DNA of 39,086 nucleotides from Halobacteroidaceae bacterium (GTDB lineage: Bacteria > Bacillota > Halanaerobiia > B1SED10-174): positions 70,071 through 109,156 of the forward strand of contig PWGV01000163.1 of the NCBI GenBank assembly GCA_003554585.1, read 5' to 3'. This document shows, piece by piece, positions 1-8,879 of this stretch. The notes under the pieces were generated by a model. That model was not told where the DNA came from and searched no databases. It was given only the letters and a program-made list of their open reading frames with translations. A program made the translations under genes and the position numbers. Position 1 is the first letter of the stretch. The number at the start of each line of letters is the position of its first letter.

Positions 1-1
1 A

Positions 2-2473
2 GTGACTGTTGCTGCTCCTAAACAGGTGGTTTTTAATATAGAAGGCATGTCCTGTACTTCCTGTGCCCAAAGCTTGGAAAAAGCCCTGCAACGAGAAGAA
101 GGCGTCCAGAAAGCAAGGGTTAATTTTGCAGCTGAAAAAGCATATGTTGATTACGATCCTGATCAAGTATCTATGGAGCGCCTGCAGGAGGTCATTGCGG
201 AAGCTGGCTACAGGGGGCGGGTTGGCGGAAACCGGGAAGAACTTAACCAGAAAATTGAAGGTATGACCTGTACTGCCTGTGCCCAGGCTGTCGAAAAAAG
301 CCTGCAGGGAAAGCCCGGGATTGAGAGCGCCCGGGTTAATTTTGCCAGTGAAACGGCCAGGGTGGTTTTTGATTCCGCCCAGATTGGCCTGGAAGAAATT
401 ATAAAGACCATAAGGGAAGCGGGTTATGAAGTTCCCGAAAAGGAAGAAAAGGGACTGGAAAGCGATCCCGATCTAAAAAATATGGCCAGGGCAGCCAGGC
501 GAATGTGGCTTGCCGCGGGATTTGCCATTCCGATTATGGTTTTGATGATGGTCCACATGTTTATAACTCCCATCCCTTATTATTTCCCCATCATTTTCAC
601 CCTTGGCTTTGTTCCTGTTTTTGTAGCAGGATGGGAAACTCATCTCCATACCATCAGGGCGGTCCGAAATTTAAGGCCAAATATGGATACCCTGGTTTCA
701 CTGGGTTCAATTGTCCCCTATTCCCTGAATGTGCTTGCTTTCTGGATGCCCCTTTCTTCTTTTGTTGAAATGGCCGCGAGTATTATGACGTTCCACCTTG
801 TAGGTCGTTTTCTGGAAGCCAAAGCGAAGGGTAAGGCTTCCCAGGCCATAAAAAAATTACTGCAGATGGGGGCTAAGACTGCCCGAGTTTTAACAGAGGA
901 AGGAGAGCAGGAGGTTGCCATAGAAGAACTGGATACTGGAGATATAATGGTCATAAGACCGGGAGAAAAGATTCCTACCGACGGGGTGGTCCACAGGGGT
1001 TCAAGTACAGTTGATGAATCCATGGCAACCGGTGAATCCCTTCCCGTAGAACGTGGCGAGGGGCAGGAAGTAATAGGGGGAACAATTAACAAGCAGGGTA
1101 TCCTGCAGGTAAGGGCTACTAAAGTCGGAAAGGACACATTTCTTTCCCAGGTAATAAAAATGGTGGAAGAAGCCCAGGGTTCCCGGGTTCCGATCCAGGA
1201 GTTCGCGGATCGAGTCACAGGTTTTTTTGTCCCGGGAGTTTTGGTGCTTGCTTTTGGAGCATTTATTTCCTGGAATTTATTCCCCGAATTCCATGTTGCT
1301 TTTGTCGAGTTCTTTAATTTCCCCTGGAGCAACACTGATCTGCCGATTTTTTCCCTTGCTCTTTTGGCCATGATTGCAGTTTTTGTAATTTCCTGTCCCT
1401 GTGCGTTGGGGCTTGCTACCCCGACTGCAATTATGGTTGGAAGCGGGATTGGGGCGGAAAAAGGTGTTTTAATCCGCCGGGGAGAAGCAATCCAGACCAT
1501 TAAGGAAGCCCGGATGATTGCCTTTGATAAGACTGGGACCTTAACCCGGGGGAAACCCGAAGTTACTGATATTCTGGAGACCAATTATAATTCCCGGGAA
1601 GAACTGCTCATGTTTGCAGGAAGCCTGGAAAATGCTTCCGAGCACCCCCTGGGACTGGCTATTGTAGATAGAGCCAGAGCAGAAGGGGTGGAACTAAGGG
1701 AAACAGAGCAATTTGAAGCGCTGACAGGCCGGGGAGTTATTGGTAAGGTTTCCGGCAAAGAAATTCTCGTGGGGAACCGGCTTCTGTTAAAGGATAATGA
1801 AGTGCTGTTTGCAGAGGAAGAAGATAAGATTGCCCGCCTGGAAGACGAGGGAAAAACAGCAATGCTGATTGCGATTGAAGGAAAGTTTGCGGGAATTGTA
1901 GCAGTTGCAGATACCCTGAAAGAAGAAGCATTGGGGGCAATTTCGGAACTGGAAAAAATGGGTCTTTCTACTGCACTCATTTCAGGAGATAACAGGCGAA
2001 CTGCAGATGCCATTGCCAGCCAGCTGGGAATCAGCAGAGTTTTGGCTGAAGTTTTACCCGAAGGAAAAGTTGAGGAAATAAAAAGGCTTCAGGAAGAATA
2101 TGGGACGGTAGTAATGGTTGGAGATGGTATTAACGACGCCCCGGCCCTGAAACAGGCCAATGTTGGTATCGCCATTGGAACGGGAACGGATATTGCCATT
2201 GAGGCCGCCGACATTACCCTGGTTCGGGGAGATCTCGACGGCGTTATCCGGGGAATTAAGCTGGCCAGGGCAACCTTTAACAAGATCAGGCAAAACTATT
2301 TCTGGGCCTGGTTTTACAACGGGGTTGCTATTCCCGCTGCATTCCTTGGTTTGATCCACCCGATTATTGGGGCGGCAGCCATGGCTGCAAGTTCCCTTAA
2401 TGTTGTTCTGAATTCGCTTCGCCTCCGCCGGGTTCCAATTGATCCTGCTTACAGGCGAACTAGGGAGGTATAG
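2..2473 (+). CDS. copA: Cu+-exporting P1B-type ATPase
   Basis: This is a P1B-type ATPase that uses ATP to export Cu+ (or Ag+) across the cytoplasmic membrane. Two N-terminal HMA metal-binding domains carry GMSCTSC (C18/C21) and GMTCTAC (C90/C93). They are followed by membrane helices, the TGES actuator motif, the intramembrane CPC motif (C465, C467) that defines heavy-metal transporters, the phosphorylation site DKTGT (D509), and GDGIND (D708-D712). The C-terminal helix contains MAASSLNVVLNSLRLRR, whose Met/Asn/Ser residues are typical of the CopA subgroup. The GTG at the window edge gives 823 residues with HMA1 starting at about residue 9, a normal length, but an upstream start outside the window cannot be excluded. 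The stop lies two bases before the next gene, so the two are probably co-transcribed. Confidence 0.95.
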   Translation: MTVAAPKQVVFNIEGMSCTSCAQSLEKALQREEGVQKARVNFAAEKAYVDYDPDQVSMERLQEVIAEAGYRGRVGGNREELNQKIEGMTCTACAQAVEKSLQGKPGIESARVNFASETARVVFDSAQIGLEEIIKTIREAGYEVPEKEEKGLESDPDLKNMARAARRMWLAAGFAIPIMVLMMVHMFITPIPYYFPIIFTLGFVPVFVAGWETHLHTIRAVRNLRPNMDTLVSLGSIVPYSLNVLAFWMPLSSFVEMAASIMTFHLVGRFLEAKAKGKASQAIKKLLQMGAKTARVLTEEGEQEVAIEELDTGDIMVIRPGEKIPTDGVVHRGSSTVDESMATGESLPVERGEGQEVIGGTINKQGILQVRATKVGKDTFLSQVIKMVEEAQGSRVPIQEFADRVTGFFVPGVLVLAFGAFISWNLFPEFHVAFVEFFNFPWSNTDLPIFSLALLAMIAVFVISCPCALGLATPTAIMVGSGIGAEKGVLIRRGEAIQTIKEARMIAFDKTGTLTRGKPEVTDILETNYNSREELLMFAGSLENASEHPLGLAIVDRARAEGVELRETEQFEALTGRGVIGKVSGKEILVGNRLLLKDNEVLFAEEEDKIARLEDEGKTAMLIAIEGKFAGIVAVADTLKEEALGAISELEKMGLSTALISGDNRRTADAIASQLGISRVLAEVLPEGKVEEIKRLQEEYGTVVMVGDGINDAPALKQANVGIAIGTGTDIAIEAADITLVRGDLDGVIRGIKLARATFNKIRQNYFWAWFYNGVAIPAAFLGLIHPIIGAAAMAASSLNVVLNSLRLRRVPIDPAYRRTREV

Positions 2474-2475
2474 TT

Positions 2476-2910
2476 TTGGAAAGATTGGGTATAGTTGTTG
2501 GCAGGGGAGAAAACAAAGTTTCGGCCATTATCCAGTTCCGCCGCCATTCCATGTGCGGAAAATGCGGCCAGTGTTTCGGCCCCAATGAAGAGCAATTAGA
2601 GGTAAAAAACCCCATCGGGGCCCAGGAAGGCGACTGGGTCCTGGTAACAACCGGTGAAAAAAATATTTTTGCCCTGGCCTTTGGTCTGTACGGGGTTCCG
2701 CTGATTACCTTTGTTGGGGGGTTTGCTCTTGGCTATTTCCTCTGGTCAGAACTGGCAGGAGCTATTTTAGCCCTTGTCTTTACAGGTCTTTTTTTCTTCG
2801 GATTGCGGTTGAAAGAAAAAACCATTAAGGATAAAGAAGAATTTATGCCCAGGATCAAACGACTGGCTGTAGCCAGGGAGATTGACGAGTGGCAGAAGTC
2901 CTCCTGTTAA
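2476..2910 (+). CDS. RseC/MucC family (SoxR-reducing system type) membrane protein
   Basis: This 144-residue protein has the RseC/MucC layout. A short cytoplasmic N-terminal domain holds a cysteine cluster, MCGKCGQCFG at about residues 27-36. It is followed by two adjacent membrane helices (about residues 58-79 and 81-103) and a basic tail. In proteobacteria, relatives act in sigma-E signalling and SoxR reduction. In Bacillota they are often found near Rnf or other redox genes, and their role there is unclear. Here the gene follows copA by two bases, beginning with TTG after the GGGAGG inside the copA end. The cysteines could bind a metal or Fe-S cluster, but that is inference. The family call is good and the function is unknown. 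Confidence 0.75.
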   Translation: MERLGIVVGRGENKVSAIIQFRRHSMCGKCGQCFGPNEEQLEVKNPIGAQEGDWVLVTTGEKNIFALAFGLYGVPLITFVGGFALGYFLWSELAGAILALVFTGLFFFGLRLKEKTIKDKEEFMPRIKRLAVAREIDEWQKSSC

Positions 2911-2926
2911 AGGGAGGACTTTTTTT
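2897..2926 (+). terminator. Rho-independent terminator after the copA operon
   Basis: AGTCCTCC and GGAGGACT form a perfect eight-base stem, followed at once by a run of seven T. The left arm overlaps the stop codon region of the RseC-like gene. The structure separates the copA unit from glyA. Confidence 0.9.
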
Positions 2927-2997
2927 CCATTAGAAGAGGATTTTGCAGAATAATAAGGAATTTTTTAAAGAGAATAATAATTGGGGAGGGAAAAAAT

Positions 2998-4230
2998 GTG
3001 GAACATCTACAAAACTTTGATTCGGAAATCTTCGAACTTATCGGTGAAGAAAAAGCGAGGCAGAAGCGAAATCTGGAATTGATCGCTTCAGAAAATTTTG
3101 TTTCCCCGGCGATTTTGGAGGCTACAGGATCCTGTTTAACCAATAAATACGCTGAAGGTTACCCGGGGCGGAGGTATTATGGGGGTTGTGAGGTTGTTGA
3201 TAAGGTGGAAAGACTGGCTATTAAAAGGTTAAAAGAGCTTTATGGTGCAGAACACGCCAATGTTCAACCTCATTCGGGTTCTCAGGCCAACCAGGCTGTT
3301 TATTTTGCCAAGATCCCCGTTGGAGGGGCCATGCTGGCCATGGATCTTTCCCACGGAGGGCACCTGACTCACGGGAGTCCGGTTAACCTTTCGGGAACCT
3401 ACTACAAGGTTGGCCATTACGGTGTAACCAAGCATAAAGAAGTTATTGATTATGATCTGGTAGAAAAAATGGCGCAGGATTTGAGGCCCCGGATGATAAT
3501 TGCCGGAGCAAGCGCTTATCCCCGGATAATTAACTTCAAGAGGTTCCGGGAGATAGCCGATAGTGTTGGCGCCCTTTTTATGGTTGATATGGCCCATATT
3601 GCCGGGCTCGTGGCTGCAGGACTACATCCCAACCCCGTGCCTTATGCGGATTTTGTAACTTCCACCACTCACAAAACCCTGCGGGGTATTCGCGGTGGTT
3701 TTGTTCTCTGCACGGAAGAACATGCTAAAGCAGTTGACAAAGCTTTATTCCCCGGAATTCAAGGGGGGCCTTTGATGCATATAATTGCTGCCAAGGCTGT
3801 TGGCTTTAAGGAAGCTGCGACCGAGGAATTTAACAAATATCAGCAGAGGATAATTGATAACGCCCAGGCCCTGGCAAAAGCCCTACAGGGATATGGATTA
3901 CGCCTGGTTTCCGACGGGACTGATACCCACCTGATCCTGGTTGACCTGAACAATGTTAAGATTACCGGGAAAGAAGCCGAAGAGCTCCTCGATCGGATTG
4001 GTATTACGGTGAATAAGAACACCATTCCTTTCGAGACCAAGAGTCCTTTTGTTACAAGCGGAATAAGAATTGGAACTCCTGCTGTAACAACCCGGGGGAT
4101 GGGTCCTGATGACATGCAGGAAATAGCCCGGTTTATTTTTGAGGCTTTGTCCCATAAAGACGACGAATCGTATCTAGATAAACTGAATGAGGAAACTCGG
4201 GAATTTTCCGAGCAGTTTGATGAAATTTAA
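2998..4230 (+). CDS. glyA: Serine hydroxymethyltransferase
   Basis: This PLP enzyme interconverts serine plus tetrahydrofolate with glycine plus 5,10-methylene-THF, the main cytosolic entry of one-carbon units. The sequence is full length (410 residues) and collinear with the bacterial enzyme. It shows [11 protein letters not shown] near residue 27, [15 protein letters not shown] near residue 50, the PLP lysine K226 in TTHKTLRG, and a C-terminal [14 protein letters not shown] segment. GTG at 2998 follows a GGGAGGG ribosome site by seven bases. The overlapping ATG at 2996 is in another frame. The next gene, bshC, starts inside the glyA end (ATG at 4220), implying translational coupling to the bacillithiol genes. 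Confidence 0.97.
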   Translation: MEHLQNFDSEIFELIGEEKARQKRNLELIASENFVSPAILEATGSCLTNKYAEGYPGRRYYGGCEVVDKVERLAIKRLKELYGAEHANVQPHSGSQANQAVYFAKIPVGGAMLAMDLSHGGHLTHGSPVNLSGTYYKVGHYGVTKHKEVIDYDLVEKMAQDLRPRMIIAGASAYPRIINFKRFREIADSVGALFMVDMAHIAGLVAAGLHPNPVPYADFVTSTTHKTLRGIRGGFVLCTEEHAKAVDKALFPGIQGGPLMHIIAAKAVGFKEAATEEFNKYQQRIIDNAQALAKALQGYGLRLVSDGTDTHLILVDLNNVKITGKEAEELLDRIGITVNKNTIPFETKSPFVTSGIRIGTPAVTTRGMGPDDMQEIARFIFEALSHKDDESYLDKLNEETREFSEQFDEI

Positions 4231-5830
4231 TATTTTTCAAAGCAAATTGCATGAAGACTATAACCTGAAATTTTACCGGATTAAGGGGTTTTATGAATAC
4301 CCTCCCCAGATGGAATCTTTAAGCCCGCGTTGGGGAAAAATGCCTGAGAATTCACATCGGGGCTTCCTTGCAAAAATTTTAAGGGAGTATAACGCCCGAC
4401 TTGGGGCGCCGGAGAGTGTTTTTGCAAATATCGACCTGCTGGCCAAACCGGGAACTACCGTAATAATTGGCGGCCAGCAGGCCGGTCTTTTTACCGGCCC
4501 CCTGATGACCATTTATAAGGCTTTGGATATTATTAACAGGGCTAAGGAGGCCTCTCAAAAAACTGGTCACCCTGTTGTTCCTGTTTTCTGGGTTCCCGGA
4601 GATGATCATGATTTCAGGGAGGTTAACCACCTCTGGATAACAAATTCGGAAAATAAGACCGAGAAAATAAGCCTGAATTCCCCTTTCCAGACCCGGCCCA
4701 TCAACTTTATTCCAAGAAAAGACTCCTTCCTTGAAGCAGTAAATTCACTGGAAAAGAAAACCCCCAGGGGAAGGTTCAAGGATTACTACCTGGATTTACT
4801 CCGGGAAACGGGGCAGGAATCGGGGTCTCTGGGAGAGTGGTTTGCAAGGATTATGATTTCTCTCCTGGGAGATCAGGGTTTAATTCTTTTTGATCCCACG
4901 ATCAGTGGTGCGGAGGAATTGAAGAAGGAGTTTATTTCTCTTTTTAAACCTTCTGCTGAAGAATTTTACCGGGCAGTTTCGCAAAAGGAAAGAGAGCTTG
5001 AAGAAGCGGGGTACCACGTCCAGGTCCAAAAAGATAACCGCCACACGAACTTTTTTGTTATCCTCGGGGGAGAAAGACGACCTGTTTTTAAGCAGGGGAA
5101 CCGTTTTCAGAGCAGGGGAGGATACCTGGATTTGAGCGAAGATGAATTCTGGGAGTTTTTGGAAAAAGAACCCGCCGCCTTCAGCCCTGACGCTCTTTTA
5201 AGACCAATTTTCCAGGAATTTGTTTTCCCGGTTCTGGGTTCGATAAATGGTCCCGGAGAGCTTGCCTACCAGGCCCAGCTCCGCTCAGGGTATCGAACCC
5301 TGGGGCTTGAGCAACCCCTTCTTTTTCCCCGCAAGAGTTTAACCCTTGTTGAAGAGAGGTTTTTACGTCACCTGAGAAAATGGAATGTAGCTCCCGGGGA
5401 GTTTTTAGAAGAAGGAAAAAAACTTTGGAAGAAAATAGTTTCCCGGCAGACGTGTGTAGACCTGGAAAATATTTTTTCCCATCCCCGGAGGGAGATAAAA
5501 GAGGCTTACAAACAGCTGATAGGTGAATTAAAAAACGTCCACCCCAACCTGGAAGATTTAGGCCAGAAGAACCTGCAAAGAATTTTAAAGGAAGTTGATT
5601 ACCTGGAGGGAAGAAGCCGGGAATTTCAGGCTGAAAAAGAAAGAAACCTCTCCAGGCAGTTTAATAAAATATTGAACAGCCTTTATCCCGAGGAAAAACC
5701 TCAGGAAAGGGTTTTAAATGTTTTTCCTTTTTTAATGAGATATGGTCCTGAATTACTGGGGATAATCCAGGAGGGCCTGAAAGAGCTAGAAGAACACGGG
5801 TTTTTAACCACAGATGGCCGGTGGAAATGA
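4220..5830 (+). CDS. bshC: Bacillithiol synthase (putative cysteine ligase BshC)
   Basis: BshC is assigned to the last step of bacillithiol synthesis, joining cysteine to glucosaminyl-malate. The sequence shows the family signatures [18 protein letters not shown] (about residues 90-107) and [12 protein letters not shown] (about residue 125), and a charged coiled-coil-rich C-terminal half. Length is 536 residues from ATG 4220, close to the usual ~540. I chose this ATG because the product then begins [11 protein letters not shown] and overlaps the glyA stop by 11 bases. An in-frame ATG at 4187 would add 11 residues encoded inside glyA. The bshB1 and bshA genes follow directly, so context and homology agree. 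Confidence 0.93.
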   Translation: MKFNIFQSKLHEDYNLKFYRIKGFYEYPPQMESLSPRWGKMPENSHRGFLAKILREYNARLGAPESVFANIDLLAKPGTTVIIGGQQAGLFTGPLMTIYKALDIINRAKEASQKTGHPVVPVFWVPGDDHDFREVNHLWITNSENKTEKISLNSPFQTRPINFIPRKDSFLEAVNSLEKKTPRGRFKDYYLDLLRETGQESGSLGEWFARIMISLLGDQGLILFDPTISGAEELKKEFISLFKPSAEEFYRAVSQKERELEEAGYHVQVQKDNRHTNFFVILGGERRPVFKQGNRFQSRGGYLDLSEDEFWEFLEKEPAAFSPDALLRPIFQEFVFPVLGSINGPGELAYQAQLRSGYRTLGLEQPLLFPRKSLTLVEERFLRHLRKWNVAPGEFLEEGKKLWKKIVSRQTCVDLENIFSHPRREIKEAYKQLIGELKNVHPNLEDLGQKNLQRILKEVDYLEGRSREFQAEKERNLSRQFNKILNSLYPEEKPQERVLNVFPFLMRYGPELLGIIQEGLKELEEHGFLTTDGRWK

Positions 5831-5846
5831 CAGGAGGTTGAAGTTT

Positions 5847-6557
5847 ATGATTGATATAGCTGCATACGGGGCTCACCCGGATGATCTTGAACTGGCAATT
5901 GGAGGAACGATAGCAGCTCACGTGGATAAGGGTTTTAAGGTTGTTGGGATTGACCTGACCCGGGGGGAAAAAGGCAGTAATGGGACACCCCAGTTAAGGG
6001 CGAAGGAAGCAGCAGAAGCTGCAGAGGTCCTGGGCCTTTGGCAGAGGCTTAACCTGGGACTTCCAGACCTGGGGGTCAAAGTTGATGATGGCCATCTCGC
6101 TGTTGTTGTAGAATCCATTCGACAGCTTCGGCCGCGGCTGATTTTTGCTCCATACTGGTTTTCTCACCACCCGGACCATGAAAATTCTGGCTTTTTATTG
6201 CGCAAGGCATTTTTTGTTTCCGGATTGAAAAATTTTGAGACAAAAAGCCCTCCCTACAGAGCTGAAAGGATATTTTACTTTGCGATCCCCCAACACGTTA
6301 ACCCTACCCTGGTTGTTGATATTTCAGATTATTTCCAGAAAAAGCTGGAGGCCATTGAAAAATATGAATCCCAGTTCAGCAGGGAAGGGAAGGCTTTCCC
6401 TACCAATATTAATGCTCCAGGCTTCTGGAAGAGAATTGAGAGCGGCAATCTTTACTGGGGCAGGCAGGCGGGAGCAACCTATGGTGAACCTTTCTATTCA
6501 CCGAAGGTTCCCCTGGTTCCGGATTTTTTCTGGGGAAAAAAGGAGAAAGACCAATGA
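5847..6557 (+). CDS. bshB1: Bacillithiol biosynthesis deacetylase BshB1
   Basis: This is a zinc-dependent LmbE/PIG-L family de-N-acetylase that removes acetate from GlcNAc-malate to give GlcN-malate. The zinc motif AHPDDLE lies at about residues 9-15 and the second metal/catalytic segment HHPDHENSG at about residue 110. The 236-residue length fits BshB1. ATG 5847 is preceded by AGGAGG at 5832-5837 with nine-base spacing. The in-frame upstream start at 5814 lies in bshC and has no good ribosome site. The stop overlaps the bshA start as ATGA. Confidence 0.94.
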   Translation: MIDIAAYGAHPDDLELAIGGTIAAHVDKGFKVVGIDLTRGEKGSNGTPQLRAKEAAEAAEVLGLWQRLNLGLPDLGVKVDDGHLAVVVESIRQLRPRLIFAPYWFSHHPDHENSGFLLRKAFFVSGLKNFETKSPPYRAERIFYFAIPQHVNPTLVVDISDYFQKKLEAIEKYESQFSREGKAFPTNINAPGFWKRIESGNLYWGRQAGATYGEPFYSPKVPLVPDFFWGKKEKDQ

Positions 6558-7708
6558 AAATAGGTATAATATGCTTTCCCTCTTATGGTGGGAGTGGTGT
6601 TCTGGCTACAGAATTAGGCTGGCACCTGGCCCATTTGGGTAATCAGGTCCACTTTATTAGCTACGACCAGCCCTTCCGCCTCAAGTTTCACGAAAATATT
6701 TTTTACCATCCCGTAAACACTCCCCATTATGACCTTTTTCCCTTTCCTCCCTATTACCTGGCCCTTGTTAATAAAATAGCCCAGGTGGTTGAAGAACAGG
6801 ACCTGGATCTTATCCATGCCCATTACGCTGTCCCCCACGCCCTCGCTTCCCAGCAGGCACTGGCAATGGTTGATAGGGAAGTAGGATTGGTTACTACTCT
6901 CCACGGAACAGATATTACCCTGGTGGGAAATAATGAGTCATTTTTTCGAACTACCCGTTATGCAATTATGAACAGCCCTGGATTGACTGCAGTTTCCTGC
7001 GACCTGGCTAAATTAACCAGCGAAGTTTTTGATATTAAGCGCCCGATAAAGTGTATATACAATTTTGTTGATACCAGGGAGTACCAGAGGATGAGGCCAG
7101 AAAACATCCCCTGCCGCTTGCGTTACAGGTCGAAAGAAGAAAAGTTGATTATCCATATATCTAATTTCCGGGGTGTGAAAAGAGTTGAGGATTTAATTGA
7201 GGTGTTTGACCGGGTCCAGAAGAAAGTTTCTGCCCGCCTGCTTTTGATCGGAGATGGCCCGAGCAGGGATAGTGTTGTGGCAAGGGTCCGGGAAAAAAGG
7301 CTGGAGAATAAAGTTGTATTTTTAGGAGCCCAGGATAACGTAATTCCCCTGCTATCAATTGCTGACCTCATGGTTTTACCCTCGGAAAAGGAAGCTTTTG
7401 GTCTTGTTAATATTGAAGCCATGGCCTGTGAAGTTCCAGTTCTGGCAACAGAAGTAGGAGGCATTCCCGAAGTAGTATCCCACGGGGAAACAGGGTTCCT
7501 GGCCCGGGTAGGAGATATTGAAAAAATGGCCGAACTGGCCATTGAAATTTTAAAAAATCCTGACCTGCAGAAAAAAATGGGCCTGGCCGGGCGCCAGAGG
7601 GTAATTGACAATTTTTCCAGTGACAGAATTGTTCCCCTGTATCTGGATTATTACCAGGAGATCAAGGGTGGGCAAAACCGAAAAGCAAAGACGAACATTA
7701 ATTATTAG
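6554..7708 (+). CDS. bshA: N-acetyl-alpha-D-glucosaminyl L-malate synthase BshA
   Basis: This GT4-family glycosyltransferase transfers GlcNAc from UDP-GlcNAc to L-malate, the first step of bacillithiol synthesis. The N-terminal glycine-rich loop appears as CFPSYGGSGVLATELG (about residues 6-21). The donor-site EX7E motif is EAFGLVNIEAM (about residue 281), followed by GGIPEVVSHGETGFL. The length of 384 residues is usual for BshA. It is translationally coupled to bshB1 by the ATGA overlap. With bshC and bshB1 alongside, all three dedicated steps are encoded in one transcript. Confidence 0.95.
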   Translation: MKIGIICFPSYGGSGVLATELGWHLAHLGNQVHFISYDQPFRLKFHENIFYHPVNTPHYDLFPFPPYYLALVNKIAQVVEEQDLDLIHAHYAVPHALASQQALAMVDREVGLVTTLHGTDITLVGNNESFFRTTRYAIMNSPGLTAVSCDLAKLTSEVFDIKRPIKCIYNFVDTREYQRMRPENIPCRLRYRSKEEKLIIHISNFRGVKRVEDLIEVFDRVQKKVSARLLLIGDGPSRDSVVARVREKRLENKVVFLGAQDNVIPLLSIADLMVLPSEKEAFGLVNIEAMACEVPVLATEVGGIPEVVSHGETGFLARVGDIEKMAELAIEILKNPDLQKKMGLAGRQRVIDNFSSDRIVPLYLDYYQEIKGGQNRKAKTNINY

Positions 7709-8868
7709 CATGTCCTGGCCGGTTATGCTGGAAATGGTCTCCCTCACCGTAAACAGGTTGTGGATATGATGATGGTTGGGCGGTTGGGTCCTGCTGCAAT
7801 CTCGGCAGTGGGTTTGAAGAACATCCCCATCCAGTATACTATACAGCTTTTTAATGCGCTGAGTGCGGGAACCACTGCCCTGGTCTCCAGAGCAGTTGGG
7901 GGCGGGAAAACCCAGGAAGGTCAGGAAATTTTACAGCAGTCCTTTTTTTGAGTGCCGCCGCTGCTATCAGTATGGGTCTGGTGTTTTTGCGCTGGGCACC
8001 AGCAATTCTGGGCTTTTTTGGCCCGGAAGCAAGGGTTTGGAACTTGGTTCAGTATATATGAGGGTGATGGTCCCCGGTTTTATCGCCATGTTCATTTCCC
8101 TGGTGATTGCCGCGGGTCCCAGAGATGCAGGAGATACAAGGACACCCATGAAAATTAACCTTGGTGTTAGTATGCTGAATGTCCTGGGAAATTACCTTCT
8201 GATTTTTGGTCCCGGACCTTTTCCCACGATGGGGTAGCAAGAGCGGGACTGGCTACTTCCCTAGCCGGGACAATTGGGGCCGGGTTCCTGATTTTTTTAA
8301 TAATTTATAAACACACCTTCCTCAGGATGCAGGGTTTGGGGCTGAAATTGAAGTTTGACCTGATTGGAAAGGTCCTGAATATTGGCCTGCCTGTTTTTGG
8401 CGAACAGTTGATAATGCGGCTGGGGCACCTATTTTATGAGCGAATGGGCGCTTCGCTGGGGACTGCTGCGTATGCTGCTGACCAGGTGGCTCTTAAAGCT
8501 GAAGCCTTTTCTTATATGCCCGGTTTTGGCCTGGCTGTTGCAACGGCAACCGTTGTTGGAAAAACCTGGGCGCAGGCCAGCCTGAGGAGGCAAGCGCTGT
8601 TGCGCATTGTCGCTTTTGCTCAGCTCCCTATGGCCACCCATTTCATCTATTCCTGGGGGTTAAGGGGAGCAGGAGAGACTAAAAGCGTTTTTACAGCACC
8701 GCAGTTGCAACCTGGGCAGGCAGACTTCTTTTCGGTTACATATGTATCCGGGTTTTAGATCTGAGCCTTTACGCGGCCTGGCTGGCGATGCTCGTTGACT
8801 GGCTTTTGCGCGGAACCTACGTCCGCTTGAGATTTATTCGCGGCCACTGGAAAAAAATCCAAGTCTGA
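7668..8868 (+). pseudogene. Decayed MATE-family multidrug/Na+ efflux pump gene
   Basis: Pieces of one MATE-family (DinF/NorM-type) transporter are spread over three frames. The pieces are: SWPVMLEMVSLTVN from 7668 (GTG start after AGGAG); VDMMMVGRLGPAAISAVGL from about 7755; SAAAAISMGLVFLRW from about 7951; YMRVMVPGFIAMFISLVIAA from about 8048; VARAGLATSLAGTIGAG from about 8234; and ATWAGRLLFGYI from about 8707 to the stop at 8866. Each junction shifts the frame the same way, matching a one-base loss; the one near 7948 falls in a T run. The first stop is a TGA at 7761. In the last third the WAQASLRR and LLRIVAFAQ blocks are too close together, so roughly 50 residues seem to be missing. The total is about 400 codons against ~450 in an intact pump. 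No functional product is expected. Confidence 0.9.
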
Positions 8869-8879
8869 GGGAAAAAGAG

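Noticed and set aside
718-1584. A 288-codon open frame on the minus strand inside copA.
   Set aside because: It is fully antisense to a conserved ATPase, has no ribosome site or recognisable domain, and its composition reflects the codon bias of copA.
7949-7951. In-frame TGA in the MATE region as a selenocysteine or recoding site.
   Set aside because: The gene has several further frameshifts and an internal deletion, and no SECIS-like hairpin is visible after the TGA.
7760-8758. Four separate small genes in the MATE region.
   Set aside because: Their products join into one MATE sequence when frames are switched, so they are fragments of a single broken gene.
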